DNA of 6,845 nucleotides from Chloroflexota bacterium (GCA_013697395.1 JACCWY010000020.1:1-6845); one strand, 5' to 3'; positions 1-6,242 are shown, counted from the first letter of the stretch. Made by a program: numbers and translations. Notes: generated by a model from the letters alone, not told the origin.

Positions 1-737
1 AGCGACTCGAGCAGGGCATCCTCATCGACCACCCCACCGCGCGCGACGTTGACGAGGTACGCATCGGGCTTCATCAACTTCAACTGGTCGCGGCCGATCA
101 GGTTTCGGGTCCGATCGATCAGGGGCACATGGACGCTGACATAGTCCGCCGTTCGGAGAACATCCTCGCAGCTCATCAGCCTGACGCCCTGACCCGCGAA
201 CTCGCGCGCCCGCGCCGGAGATGGCTTGTCGACGCAACCGACCGCATGCATTCCCCAAGCGACGCCCATCTGCGCGACGCGGGTGCCGATGTTGCCCAAG
301 CCGATGACTCCGAGGGTCTTGCCCGCCAGCGTCCGACCTTCCAGCTCGGCCTTGAGCCACAGTCCGGCACGCATCGAGCCGTCGGCCGTCACCACCCTGC
401 GCGCCAGGGCCAGCATGTGGGCGAACGTGAGTTCGGCAACGGACTGGGCACCCGGACCCGGCACGCGAACCAGCCTGATGCCACGTCGGGCGAGGTAGGC
501 GACGTCGATGTTGTCGGTGCCTGAGCCAGCACGCAACAGAAGGGCCAGATGCGGTCCGTGGTCGAGTGCGGAGGATGTCAGGTCCACACCGCTCCGCAGC
601 ACGATGACCTCGCGATCCGCAACCAGAGCGGGAAGCTGCGCCGCACTTGGGTTGACGGCCACGACAACGTCGTGGCGCTGCACCAGGGCCGCGCGCGCCT
701 CAGAATCGATCTTGCTGAGAATGAGAATCTTTGTCAC
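1..737 (-). CDS. D-3-phosphoglycerate dehydrogenase-like 2-hydroxyacid dehydrogenase (N-terminal part, cut by window edge)
   Basis: Probable NAD-dependent D-2-hydroxyacid dehydrogenase. The SerA type oxidises 3-phosphoglycerate in the first step of serine synthesis, in the cytosol. 245 residues are visible. Residues 1-100 form the substrate-domain half, with RAGSGTDNID at 69-78 and VPGPGAQSVAEL at 92-103. The Rossmann domain follows, with the dinucleotide loop GLGNIG at 146-151 and an acidic residue, D170, after the second strand, as expected for NAD preference. NVARGGVVDEDAL (230-242) carries the family's catalytic arginine, R233. The catalytic Glu and His and any C-terminal ACT domain lie outside the window, so short and long SerA forms cannot be told apart. 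Other 2-hydroxyacid dehydrogenases share these motifs, so the substrate is inferred. The start is GTG at 737-735, chosen because GGGAG lies 6 bases upstream. It is separated from the upstream operon by 178 bases and probably has its own promoter. Confidence 0.92.
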   Translation of the reverse strand, partial: MTKILILSKIDSEARAALVQRHDVVVAVNPSAAQLPALVADREVIVLRSGVDLTSSALDHGPHLALLLRAGSGTDNIDVAYLARRGIRLVRVPGPGAQSVAELTFAHMLALARRVVTADGSMRAGLWLKAELEGRTLAGKTLGVIGLGNIGTRVAQMGVAWGMHAVGCVDKPSPARAREFAGQGVRLMSCEDVLRTADYVSVHVPLIDRTRNLIGRDQLKLMKPDAYLVNVARGGVVDEDALLES

Positions 738-743
738 GGGATG

Positions 744-748
744 CTCCC
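744..748 (-). promoter_or_regulatory. Ribosome binding site of the dehydrogenase, inside a small hairpin
   Basis: On the minus strand GGGAG sits 6 bases before the GTG start, which decides the start choice. It lies within a perfect inverted repeat, CGGGA-GCA-TCCCG (737-749). The repeat could fold into a 5-bp hairpin that hides both the ribosome binding site and the first base of the start codon. The three-base loop makes it only modestly stable. Confidence 0.5.
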
Positions 749-768
749 GATAGATGCGCGAGCAGGGC

Positions 769-783
769 GGATGCGCTGCACCC
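769..783 (-). promoter_or_regulatory. Leader hairpin upstream of the dehydrogenase
   Basis: Read on the minus strand, GGGTGC-AGC-GCATCC forms a 6-bp stem with one G-U pair, about 32 bases before the GTG. The same GCATCC occurs again at 739-744, overlapping the ribosome binding site. The GGGTGC arm could therefore pair with either copy. Whether this has regulatory meaning is inference. Confidence 0.25.
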
Positions 784-837
784 ACCATCGGGTCGCGTTC
801 CCCCTACCCATGAGTACTGGGAAATGAGTCCTGCCGC

Positions 838-843
838 AGTCTA
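838..843 (-). promoter_or_regulatory. Possible -10 element for the dehydrogenase
   Basis: TAGACT on the minus strand matches the TANNNT core (4 of 6 to TATAAT). The hexamer at the 17-base distance, TGGCCG, matches the -35 consensus at only 3 of 6 positions. If it is used, the transcript would carry a leader of roughly 95 bases containing the hairpins at 737-783. This is weak evidence, offered as the best candidate in the gap. Confidence 0.2.
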
Positions 844-884
844 ACGCTTGACCATGTCGTCGGCCACTGTTGTCGCAGGATATC

Positions 885-907
885 GTTGCCTGACGGCAAC
901 TGCCGTC
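885..907 (-). terminator. Overlapping inverted repeats behind the four-gene operon
   Basis: Two perfect 6-bp stems with 4-base loops share bases. One is at 892-907 (GACGGC with GCCGTC) and the other at 885-900 (GTTGCC with GGCAAC). Only one can form at a time. They start 9 bases past the stop codon of the thymidylate-kinase-like gene, where a transcript end is expected. There is no T-run after either stem, so a classical intrinsic terminator is not supported. A 3'-end-protecting hairpin or a Rho-linked end is possible. Confidence 0.35.
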
Positions 908-915
908 GGCCTCCC

Positions 916-1581
916 TTATCGGCGTGCTGCGTCCAGGATGAGCGCGCGAATTTCGTCGACTACTGCACTCAGCGGACGATTCACATTCACGATCTCCATC
1001 CTGGGGACGACGGTCGCGAGTTCGCGGTAGTCGCGGCGCCGTTGCTCGAGGTACTCGAGCGAGCTCTCCGGCTTCCGCCCGTAGAGGACGGCTGCGGGCG
1101 CATCGAGCAGGATCACGAGCTCAGGCTTTCGATACGCATGCCTGAGGAAGAACCCGTGGACCCGGCTCGCCACGGGCCGCTCGGAATCGGTTTGGGCCAG
1201 ATCCTGGGCGTAGTAGTCAGCCAGGAACAGTCGGTCGTACACGACGACGTGGCCTCTGATGCGAAACCAGGTCGCGACGATCTCGCGGAAGACTTCCTCA
1301 GCCAGCCAATTCGTGGTCCGCAGGGCGGACCGGGCGCCGCCGATGAGACCACGCCGCCGCCCGCGAGATTGAGGTCGATTGGCGGCCATCATGTCCGGGC
1401 GACCGCCGCCGCGTCGCTTGATCGCCAACGCGATCCGCGTGGTGGGCAACATCAGGTTGCTGGCCTCCAGGTTCACGCCCATATACAGGTACCGCGTCGG
1501 CAGTGGCATGAGGCGAACGATCTCCCGCGCGATCGTCGACTTGCCCGCTCCATCGGGCCCGATGAGCGCAACCGTTAGCAC
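916..1581 (-). CDS. Thymidylate-kinase-like P-loop NTPase
   Basis: A 221-residue cytosolic P-loop protein resembling the nucleoside-monophosphate kinase/dTMP kinase fold. Walker A is GPDGAGKST at 8-16. YDR at 115-117, followed by DYY, matches the dTMP-kinase DR motif region. LLDAP at 158-162 matches the strand before the LID, and the arginine-rich RRRDYRE (181-187) sits where the LID and last helix are expected. The length is near the usual 200-220. Residues 55-88 are unusually rich in Arg and Gly, a basic stretch where true Tmk binds the nucleotide base, so dTMP need not be the substrate. Last gene of the operon: GTG start, 7 bases after the HprK-like stop, with no good ribosome binding site, so it is probably translationally linked. 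The TAA stop is at 916-918. Tmk-like proteins outside DNA-precursor loci are often of unknown function; a glycan- or lipid-linked phosphotransfer role is inferred from the neighbours only. Confidence 0.85.
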   Translation of the reverse strand: MLTVALIGPDGAGKSTIAREIVRLMPLPTRYLYMGVNLEASNLMLPTTRIALAIKRRGGGRPDMMAANRPQSRGRRRGLIGGARSALRTTNWLAEEVFREIVATWFRIRGHVVVYDRLFLADYYAQDLAQTDSERPVASRVHGFFLRHAYRKPELVILLDAPAAVLYGRKPESSLEYLEQRRRDYRELATVVPRMEIVNVNRPLSAVVDEIRALILDAARR

Positions 1582-1588
1582 CGCACGC

Positions 1589-2725
1589 TCATGGATCGGC
1601 TGGCGTCAGTGGTGGTGGTAGGAGACCCTCTATCACGTCGCACAGGGCTTGGATCGGAACGGGATATGGGTGATGAACGACGTAAGCGGGGATCCCCTCG
1701 AGTGCGGAGCGGAGCAGGTCGCGCTCGCGAATGGGCGCGCCCTCCAGGCCGGGACTTCGTGCGCCGGGCAGGAGAAAGCGGAACTGAAGGTAGAGCGCCT
1801 CGAGGGCCAATCGCTCGTAGATCAGCGATTGCGTCATGCGCTCCACGATCTCGTCCGTCTGGATCGGTTCGGAATCGATGGCGGGCGAGGAGTGATTCGC
1901 AACAAGGAACACCGCGTCGATGCGTGCCGAGGGCGCTGACTCGGCGTCGAACAGGCGCCGAGGATCGACCTGCACGGCCAATCGGCGCCGCGCCGCCGGG
2001 CCGATTCGCGCGAGGACACGGGCCGTCGCGGCCCCGCTTCGTATGCCCGTATGCTCGAATGCCGTGATCACGGCAACCAGAGGTCGTAGAGCCGACAGCC
2101 GCAGCGATTCCCCGGCCGTGAGACGGCGGCGGTACTCCGGCAGCTGCCTTAGCTGCCAATCCCATATCCGCATTGGCTCGCGAATCCCGTACATCCGTCC
2201 CGTCTCCGGGTCGAGATAGACCCACTCGTCTCCGACGTGCCGAGCGCCACGCCGCGCGAAACCGAGCAGCACCTCCGACTTTCCACCCTTCGCCCAGCCG
2301 GTGACCAGGATTCCTCGCCCACGGTGAGTGAAGGCAGACGCATGCAGGGGCAGAACGCCGCGGGCCAGGGCCGCCATGTTCATGATCGCAATCAAGTGCG
2401 GCACGCCTCGAGCCCCATGCTCAACGGCGATCTCGCAGCGCCCGCCAATGGTGTTCAGGGGCAGGCTGATTCGGACGGGACTCCCCCCGCGGTCCCGCAG
2501 CAGAAAGAACGAGCCGTCTCCCTCGGCCGTCTCTCCGATACCCGCCAGGCGGAGCGTGGTCGCCGGCAGGTGATCGACGAACCGGATGACGATGTCAGGC
2601 TCGCGATCAAGGGTTGCCTGGATCGGTCCGAGTTGGCGTCGGATGGCCTTGAGCTCCGCCTCGGCCGCATCCAGCACCCGGACTCCTACGATCCCGTGGA
2701 GATCGAAGTCCACGCTCCGGCTCAT
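1589..2725 (-). CDS. HPr kinase/phosphorylase-like P-loop protein
   Basis: 378 residues, probably cytosolic. The central part matches the catalytic domain of HPr serine kinase and its relatives: LHASAF at 127-132, the P-loop GWAKGGKSE at 143-151 (K149, S150), then RRGARHVGDEW at 158-168, equivalent to the family's second nucleotide/metal motif. The invariant-looking GKSE after a glycine-rich loop is typical of HprK rather than of general ATPases. Residues 1-120 and 200-378 match nothing I can name; they are not the standard HprK N-terminal domain. True HprK phosphorylates Ser46 of the sugar-transport carrier HPr. Homologues in glycan and peptide clusters act on, or are suspected to act on, other targets, so the substrate is open. 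The ATG at 2725-2723 overlaps the flippase stop as ATGA, with no ribosome binding site, which indicates coupled translation. The reading frame stays open upstream to about 3301, but that part is a shadow of the flippase. Confidence 0.85.
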   Translation of the reverse strand: MSRSVDFDLHGIVGVRVLDAAEAELKAIRRQLGPIQATLDREPDIVIRFVDHLPATTLRLAGIGETAEGDGSFFLLRDRGGSPVRISLPLNTIGGRCEIAVEHGARGVPHLIAIMNMAALARGVLPLHASAFTHRGRGILVTGWAKGGKSEVLLGFARRGARHVGDEWVYLDPETGRMYGIREPMRIWDWQLRQLPEYRRRLTAGESLRLSALRPLVAVITAFEHTGIRSGAATARVLARIGPAARRRLAVQVDPRRLFDAESAPSARIDAVFLVANHSSPAIDSEPIQTDEIVERMTQSLIYERLALEALYLQFRFLLPGARSPGLEGAPIRERDLLRSALEGIPAYVVHHPYPVPIQALCDVIEGLLPPPLTPADP

Positions 2726-4275
2726 GGTCGCAACAACCAGCGAAGTCCTGGGACCCGCATCAACTCGGGAAAGATCTCTGGGACGTTGAGGGCCTTGCGA
2801 CTCACGTAGAGAACGGTACCAGCCGTGAGTGCCGCGGCCAGAAGGCCGGCCGCGATCGGGGGACGCAGGAACAGCTGTATCACGAACAGGCAGCCCGCCG
2901 CGATCGTGACGATCACGTATGTGCGGAGGTGAACCCGGGGAAGCAGGTCGACTCCCGCCTTCCGATGCAGGGCCGCGTGGTAGATCACGTTCTGAAGCAC
3001 CAGGGTCGTACTCAGGCTGATCGCGGCTCCGAGCGCGCCGAAGCTGCTGATCAGAAGGTAGCCGATCGGCAGGATGACCACGATTGTGACGAGGTCCGCC
3101 AGGAAGATGTACCGGACCACGCCGACGATGCGCAGGGTCAGGCTGTTGAACCCCATCGCGGCATTGAAGTAGTAGCCCACCGCGAGGACGGCGAGCACGG
3201 CTCCCGCGTCGGCGTACGACTCGCCGAAGAGGAGCACCGTCACGGGGCCGGCCAGTGAGAAGGAAAGCAGCAGAACCGGCAGGGTTGCAACGGCGATCCA
3301 ACCGGCGCTTTGCCAGTAGAGAGCGTTGAGGTCGCTGTGGCGGCCGCGCGCGAAGAAGCGCGCGGCGGCTGGCGTAAAGAGCACCGCAAACGTCTGCAGC
3401 ACGATCAGATTGGTCCGGGCCACGGGAAGTACCGCGCGAAAGGTGGCGACTTCGGCCGTGCTATGGAGGGCCTCCAACATGATCACCATGAGCGAGCCGC
3501 GGAGCACGAAGACGAAGTCGGAAGAGAGCAGGGGGATTGCGTACGCGAAGACTTCGCGCACGGGCAGGTCTGCTCGTCGCGGCATTGAGTGCAAAATTCC
3601 ACTCCGCGCAAAGGCCCGCGCCAGGACCGCGCCCGCGACGACGAGGCCGATCAGCGCCGCGATCACATAACCGACTGCGATGGTTGCCACCCCGGCACCC
3701 ACGACTGCGGCCACGGCGACAACGGCGAACTCAAGCCCCGGTGCCAGCAGGTAGCGGCGCACGAGGATGGACATCGGGCTTGCGAACATGGCCAGCAGGC
3801 TGATGAGCAGGGCATCGAGCGCGCGAAGTGGCACGAGCCCGATGACGATCAGAAGAAGTCCCGCCGCCGCCTCATCGACCCAGCCGGATTGCCGCATCGC
3901 CCCGTGGAGGATGAAGCCGCCGATCACGATGAAGCCGCCGATCAGCACGATTGTCATGGCCATCAGCACGATGACCCCCCCTACGCGATCAGTCTGACGC
4001 TCCTGGTAGATGGCGACGAAGCGGCCCACGGCCTTGTCGAAGCCGAATGCGGCAAGCGACGCCCCGAGCGAGACGATGGAAAGCGCCCACGCAAAGGCGC
4101 CGAAGTCCTCCTTGGACAGGGAGCGGACGAGCACGACCTCGGTGACCAGTCCGAGGGCCAGCGCGAAGAGCCGGCCACCGAGTAAGAGCGCCGAGCCCCG
4201 GATGTGAAGAGCGCCTGGCCTCCGATCCACTTCAGCAGCCGCCTCGGGTGGGCTCCCGACCGTGGACAGGTCCAC
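2722..4275 (-). CDS. Wzx-like polysaccharide flippase (MOP/MATE superfamily)
   Basis: About 517 residues of an integral inner-membrane protein that would flip a lipid-linked glycan from the cytoplasmic to the outer face. After a polar N-terminus it starts with GSALLLGGRLFALALG and LVRSLSKEDFGAFAWALS, the hallmark opening of the polysaccharide-synthesis flippase family (first helix, then an F/YG-containing loop). Some 12-14 hydrophobic segments follow, with positively charged short loops. LFTPAAARFFARG and FGESYADAG-V are further family-like stretches in the middle and second half. Start: GTG 4275-4273 lies one base after the stop of the small membrane gene. GTG 4230-4228 is a credible alternative, with GAGG 11 bases upstream, giving 502 residues. 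The frame remains open to 4416, but that part overlaps the upstream gene and reads as a shadow. The stop overlaps the next gene as ATGA. A short in-frame duplication lies at 3910-3945. Confidence 0.92.
   Translation of the reverse strand: MDLSTVGSPPEAAAEVDRRPGALHIRGSALLLGGRLFALALGLVTEVVLVRSLSKEDFGAFAWALSIVSLGASLAAFGFDKAVGRFVAIYQERQTDRVGGVIVLMAMTIVLIGGFIVIGGFILHGAMRQSGWVDEAAAGLLLIVIGLVPLRALDALLISLLAMFASPMSILVRRYLLAPGLEFAVVAVAAVVGAGVATIAVGYVIAALIGLVVAGAVLARAFARSGILHSMPRRADLPVREVFAYAIPLLSSDFVFVLRGSLMVIMLEALHSTAEVATFRAVLPVARTNLIVLQTFAVLFTPAAARFFARGRHSDLNALYWQSAGWIAVATLPVLLLSFSLAGPVTVLLFGESYADAGAVLAVLAVGYYFNAAMGFNSLTLRIVGVVRYIFLADLVTIVVILPIGYLLISSFGALGAAISLSTTLVLQNVIYHAALHRKAGVDLLPRVHLRTYVIVTIAAGCLFVIQLFLRPPIAAGLLAAALTAGTVLYVSRKALNVPEIFPELMRVPGLRWLLRP
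3910..3945 (-). repeat. 18-base in-frame tandem duplication inside the flippase
   Basis: Two back-to-back 18-base units (3910-3927 and 3928-3945) are identical at 17 of 18 positions. On the minus strand they encode (L/V)IGGFI twice within one hydrophobic helix, LIGGFIVIGGFI. Because the unit is 18 bases, the frame is kept and the helix is lengthened by six residues. Confidence 0.85.
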
Positions 4276-4276
4276 C

Positions 4277-4543
4277 TCAGCCGCGGACAAGCTCGAAGGC
4301 GACCAGCGTGAGCGCGATGGCTGCGCAGAAGAAGAGAACGACGACCAGGCCGATCTCGACCTGATCAGGCACCAGGTCGTGGTTGAGTGCGACCACGACG
4401 GCACCCATGACGACACCGGTCATCGCGCCGAGGACTGGCTTCAGCTGCAGTGGACCTCGGCCAGCTCCTGCGCGCCCCCGGGAAACGAGCAGCGCCACCG
4501 CGGCGGTCAAGGCGATGAGCGGAGTCAAGATCAGCCAATTCAC
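4277..4543 (-). CDS. Small three-helix membrane protein of unknown function
   Basis: 88 residues that I do not recognise. Hydrophobic segments lie at about 3-20, 37-53 and 63-85. A basic linker, SRGRAGAGRG (21-30), joins the first two, and a short acidic linker (DLVPDQVE, 56-63) joins the last two. By the positive-inside rule the first linker would be cytoplasmic. It is the first gene of the operon and ends one base before the flippase GTG, so it is likely co-translated with it. It could be an accessory subunit of the flippase or a chain-length or membrane-anchor component; nothing in the sequence decides. The start is GTG at 4543-4541, supported by AGGA 7 bases upstream. No GTG or ATG lies between this start and an unrelated upstream context. 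Confidence 0.75.
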   Translation of the reverse strand: MNWLILTPLIALTAAVALLVSRGRAGAGRGPLQLKPVLGAMTGVVMGAVVVALNHDLVPDQVEIGLVVVLFFCAAIALTLVAFELVRG

Positions 4544-4549
4544 GATGAC

Positions 4550-4555
4550 ATCCTA
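4550..4555 (-). promoter_or_regulatory. TAGGAT: possible leaderless -10 box, or AGGA ribosome binding site, of the operon
   Basis: On the minus strand TAGGAT ends 6 bases before the GTG of the first operon gene. That is the TANNNT position seen in leaderless genes, where transcription starts at or next to the start codon. The same bases contain AGGA with 7-base spacing, a normal ribosome binding site. Both cannot be used by one transcript. No -35-like hexamer is seen at 17-18 bases. The entire divergent gap is only 49 bases (4544-4592). Confidence 0.35.
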
Positions 4556-4592
4556 CCGGCGCTGGGCGGGCGCGTAGGGCATCATCGCCGGC

Positions 4593-5726
4593 ATGGCTGA
4601 TGCGTCCGACCCCATACCCGAGCTCCGCATCGTCGAGGATCACCTCAGGACCGTCGGGTCGACGTACCTCGACGCGCCACCAGGCTCCCGCGTGGGTCTG
4701 TCCCTCACCGGCCACGAGGTGCGGCCAGCATCCCGAATCTATCGGTTCGAACTGACAGCATCCGGCAGGAGGCTGGATGTCATTGCCAAGGTTCCCCTTG
4801 CTCGCGCATCGCCGGCCCCTGTGGCGGCTTCCGAGCGCCCCCGACTGGTGAACGTCGTGGCTGCTCACCAGAAAGCCGCGCTCGAGTTTGCCACGCTGAG
4901 AAACGTCGCCCAGACATTCGGGCGTCTGGACGACGACCGGTTCGGGTGGGTTCGTCCACTCGCGCACATCGAGGAAGCCGGAGCCCTTCTCCTCGTGGCG
5001 GAGCCGGTACACGACCTTCGAAGCCTTATCCGCTGGGGCTACCTGCTGCGCCCATCGTCTCGTCGGAACGCCCTGACGGCCTTGGCACGTGCTGGAGCGT
5101 GGCTGCGTACCTTCCATGACATCAACGTGCCTCACGCACGCGAGCGACACGTGAATCGGGATTCGGTCGCCGACTTGTTGAGGCAGTTGGCCGACTACCT
5201 TGGCGCTCGCGTCACGCATGTCCCCGGAGTCGCCGACGTCCTGACGCGCGCATCCGACGCTGCTCGTGCTGTGCTCCCGGCAGCCCTCGCGCTGGGCTTG
5301 GGGCACGGCGATCTCGCTCCTCGCAACATCCTGGTGCGGACCGATGGTCGCGTCATGATGATTGACAGCCTCGGTCGGTGGCGGACGTGCGTCCTGGAGG
5401 ACCTGGCCTACGCGCTGGTCGCCATGACGGCGTCTCCAGCCCTCATCACGTTGGCCCCCCGTCCGATGCTCGCGTGGCCGTCCCGATGCGGTGAGGAACT
5501 GCTTCGCGGGTATTTTGGCGCCCAACAGATCCCACGAGCGTCGATTGCCGTGTATCAGCTCGTCGTCCTGGGAGACCGCTGGGCGGCGACGGTCGAACGA
5601 CGAATGATGCGCGGCGGAGGTGATCGGCACCGCCAGGGCTGGACGGATCGTGGGTACCTTCGATACGCCCGCTCATGTCTGAGCGAGGCCGAATCTGACC
5701 TCCGCACGCTCACTCGGTTGACGTAG
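4593..5726 (+). CDS. Aminoglycoside phosphotransferase/choline-kinase-fold protein
   Basis: 377 residues, predicted cytosolic, with the protein-kinase-like fold of the APH family, which moves the ATP gamma-phosphate to a small-molecule hydroxyl. K66 in VIAKVP is the likely ATP-anchoring lysine and E98 is a candidate partner glutamate. WLRTFH at 170-175 is the APH-typical helix before the catalytic lobe. HGDLAPRNILV at 238-248 holds catalytic D240 and metal-binding N245. MIDSLGR at 256-262 gives the second metal aspartate, D258. All key residues are present, so it should be active. The substrate is unknown. Family members act on antibiotics, choline, sugars, homoserine and glycolipid cores, and the neighbouring flippase favours a glycan or lipid precursor (inference). 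ATG start 49 bases from the divergent operon; the only ribosome-binding-like bases are TAGGG about 12 bases upstream, so initiation is weak or the start slightly different. The stop TAG directly touches the next gene's GTG. Confidence 0.87.
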   Translation: MADASDPIPELRIVEDHLRTVGSTYLDAPPGSRVGLSLTGHEVRPASRIYRFELTASGRRLDVIAKVPLARASPAPVAASERPRLVNVVAAHQKAALEFATLRNVAQTFGRLDDDRFGWVRPLAHIEEAGALLLVAEPVHDLRSLIRWGYLLRPSSRRNALTALARAGAWLRTFHDINVPHARERHVNRDSVADLLRQLADYLGARVTHVPGVADVLTRASDAARAVLPAALALGLGHGDLAPRNILVRTDGRVMMIDSLGRWRTCVLEDLAYALVAMTASPALITLAPRPMLAWPSRCGEELLRGYFGAQQIPRASIAVYQLVVLGDRWAATVERRMMRGGGDRHRQGWTDRGYLRYARSCLSEAESDLRTLTRLT

Positions 5727-5746
5727 GTGCTACGGTCGAGTGCACT
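5718..5746 (+). promoter_or_regulatory. Possible internal promoter for the zinc-ribbon gene
   Basis: TTGACG (5718-5723, 5 of 6 to the -35 consensus) is followed after exactly 17 bases by TGCACT (5741-5746, 3 of 6 to the -10). It overlaps the last codons of the kinase gene. If it works, the transcript starts near 5753, downstream of the GTG at 5727, which would favour the second in-frame GTG at 5787 for the zinc-ribbon protein. Confidence 0.25.
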
Positions 5747-6242
5747 TCGGGAGGGTGCTGGGACGACTGGGGGTGACACAAACAGAGTGGTCAGTCTGAG
5801 AGCGGGCCCCACCCTGCCGCCGTCGGCGCGTTTCTGCCGGCGCTGTGGAACGCCGCTGGCGGTGGATCCCGCTGCCAGGAGTGGCGTGCGATGTCCGCGA
5901 TGCGGTGACGCCTCGGGGAGCCAACGCGTCCCTCATGGGGCAGCGATCACGATCATGCGTCCATCGGAGCGAGGTGCACAGCCCGCGGCCGCGGAAATCC
6001 TTCCAGTCGTGGAAGCCCCTCGATTTGCCGATACCCCTCCTGCCCGCAGACGCGACGAAGCAAGCGGGGCGCTGGGAATGGCACTCGGGCGCGCGGCCCG
6101 AAGCGGTGTGATCAGGGGCCTGGATGCAATGTCGGTTGCCTGGGACGAGCTGATGATCATGCCGCCGCGAGTTGCAATCTCGATTGTGGCGGTCATCCTC
6201 TCCGCCGCCGCGGCGGCTCTGATCGTGCTCGGAGTGTTCTAG
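5727..6242 (+). CDS. Zinc-ribbon protein with C-terminal transmembrane helix
   Basis: 171 residues from the first GTG. A zinc ribbon is clear: C37-x2-C40, then C56-x2-C59, in FCRRCGTPL and RCPRCG. A low-complexity Pro/Ala/Arg linker (about 65-115) follows. One hydrophobic helix at about 149-171 ends the protein, so it looks tail-anchored with the ribbon in the cytoplasm and no signal peptide. Such short ribbon-plus-anchor proteins are common and mostly uncharacterised; membrane scaffolding or sensing is possible, and no enzyme activity is visible. Start: GTG 5727 abuts the kinase stop and has no ribosome binding site. GTG 5787 (residue 21) also precedes the ribbon and has a G-rich stretch about 13 bases upstream. 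The protein may therefore be 151 residues. The antisense frame is open too, but the cysteine motif supports this strand. Confidence 0.75.
   Translation: MLRSSALREGAGTTGGDTNRVVSLRAGPTLPPSARFCRRCGTPLAVDPAARSGVRCPRCGDASGSQRVPHGAAITIMRPSERGAQPAAAEILPVVEAPRFADTPPARRRDEASGALGMALGRAARSGVIRGLDAMSVAWDELMIMPPRVAISIVAVILSAAAAALIVLGVF

Noticed and set aside
738..840. T-box-like riboswitch before the dehydrogenase
   Set aside because: There is a TGGG followed by a GC-rich run, but the conserved ACC of the T-box core and a clear specifier loop are not seen.
886..1578. 230-codon open frame on the plus strand, opposite the TMK-like gene
   Set aside because: The Walker A and DR motifs are on the minus strand; this is a GC-driven shadow.
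2726..3301. Upstream extension of the HprK-like reading frame to 570 residues
   Set aside because: The extra part overlaps the flippase out of frame, is Arg/Pro/Gly-rich without motifs, and the ATGA junction gives a natural start.
3589..4185. 198-codon plus-strand open frame rich in His, Asp and Gln
   Set aside because: It is the reverse complement of hydrophobic flippase codons, which always reads as a polar His/Asp/Gln-rich shadow.
4276..4416. Upstream extension of the flippase to 564 residues
   Set aside because: It overlaps the small membrane protein, is Ser/Trp-rich and lacks family likeness; the flippase signature starts well after 4230.
4365..5630. 421-codon open frame on the minus strand, opposite the APH-like kinase
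   Set aside because: The plus frame carries all the kinase catalytic motifs. The minus frame is compositionally odd (rich in His, Gln, Arg) with no recognisable domain, typical of the antisense of a GC-rich gene.
4593..5726. Aminoglycoside resistance gene
   Set aside because: Only the fold and catalytic motifs are shared; the family is wide and the context points to glycan or lipid metabolism, so a resistance label is not supported.
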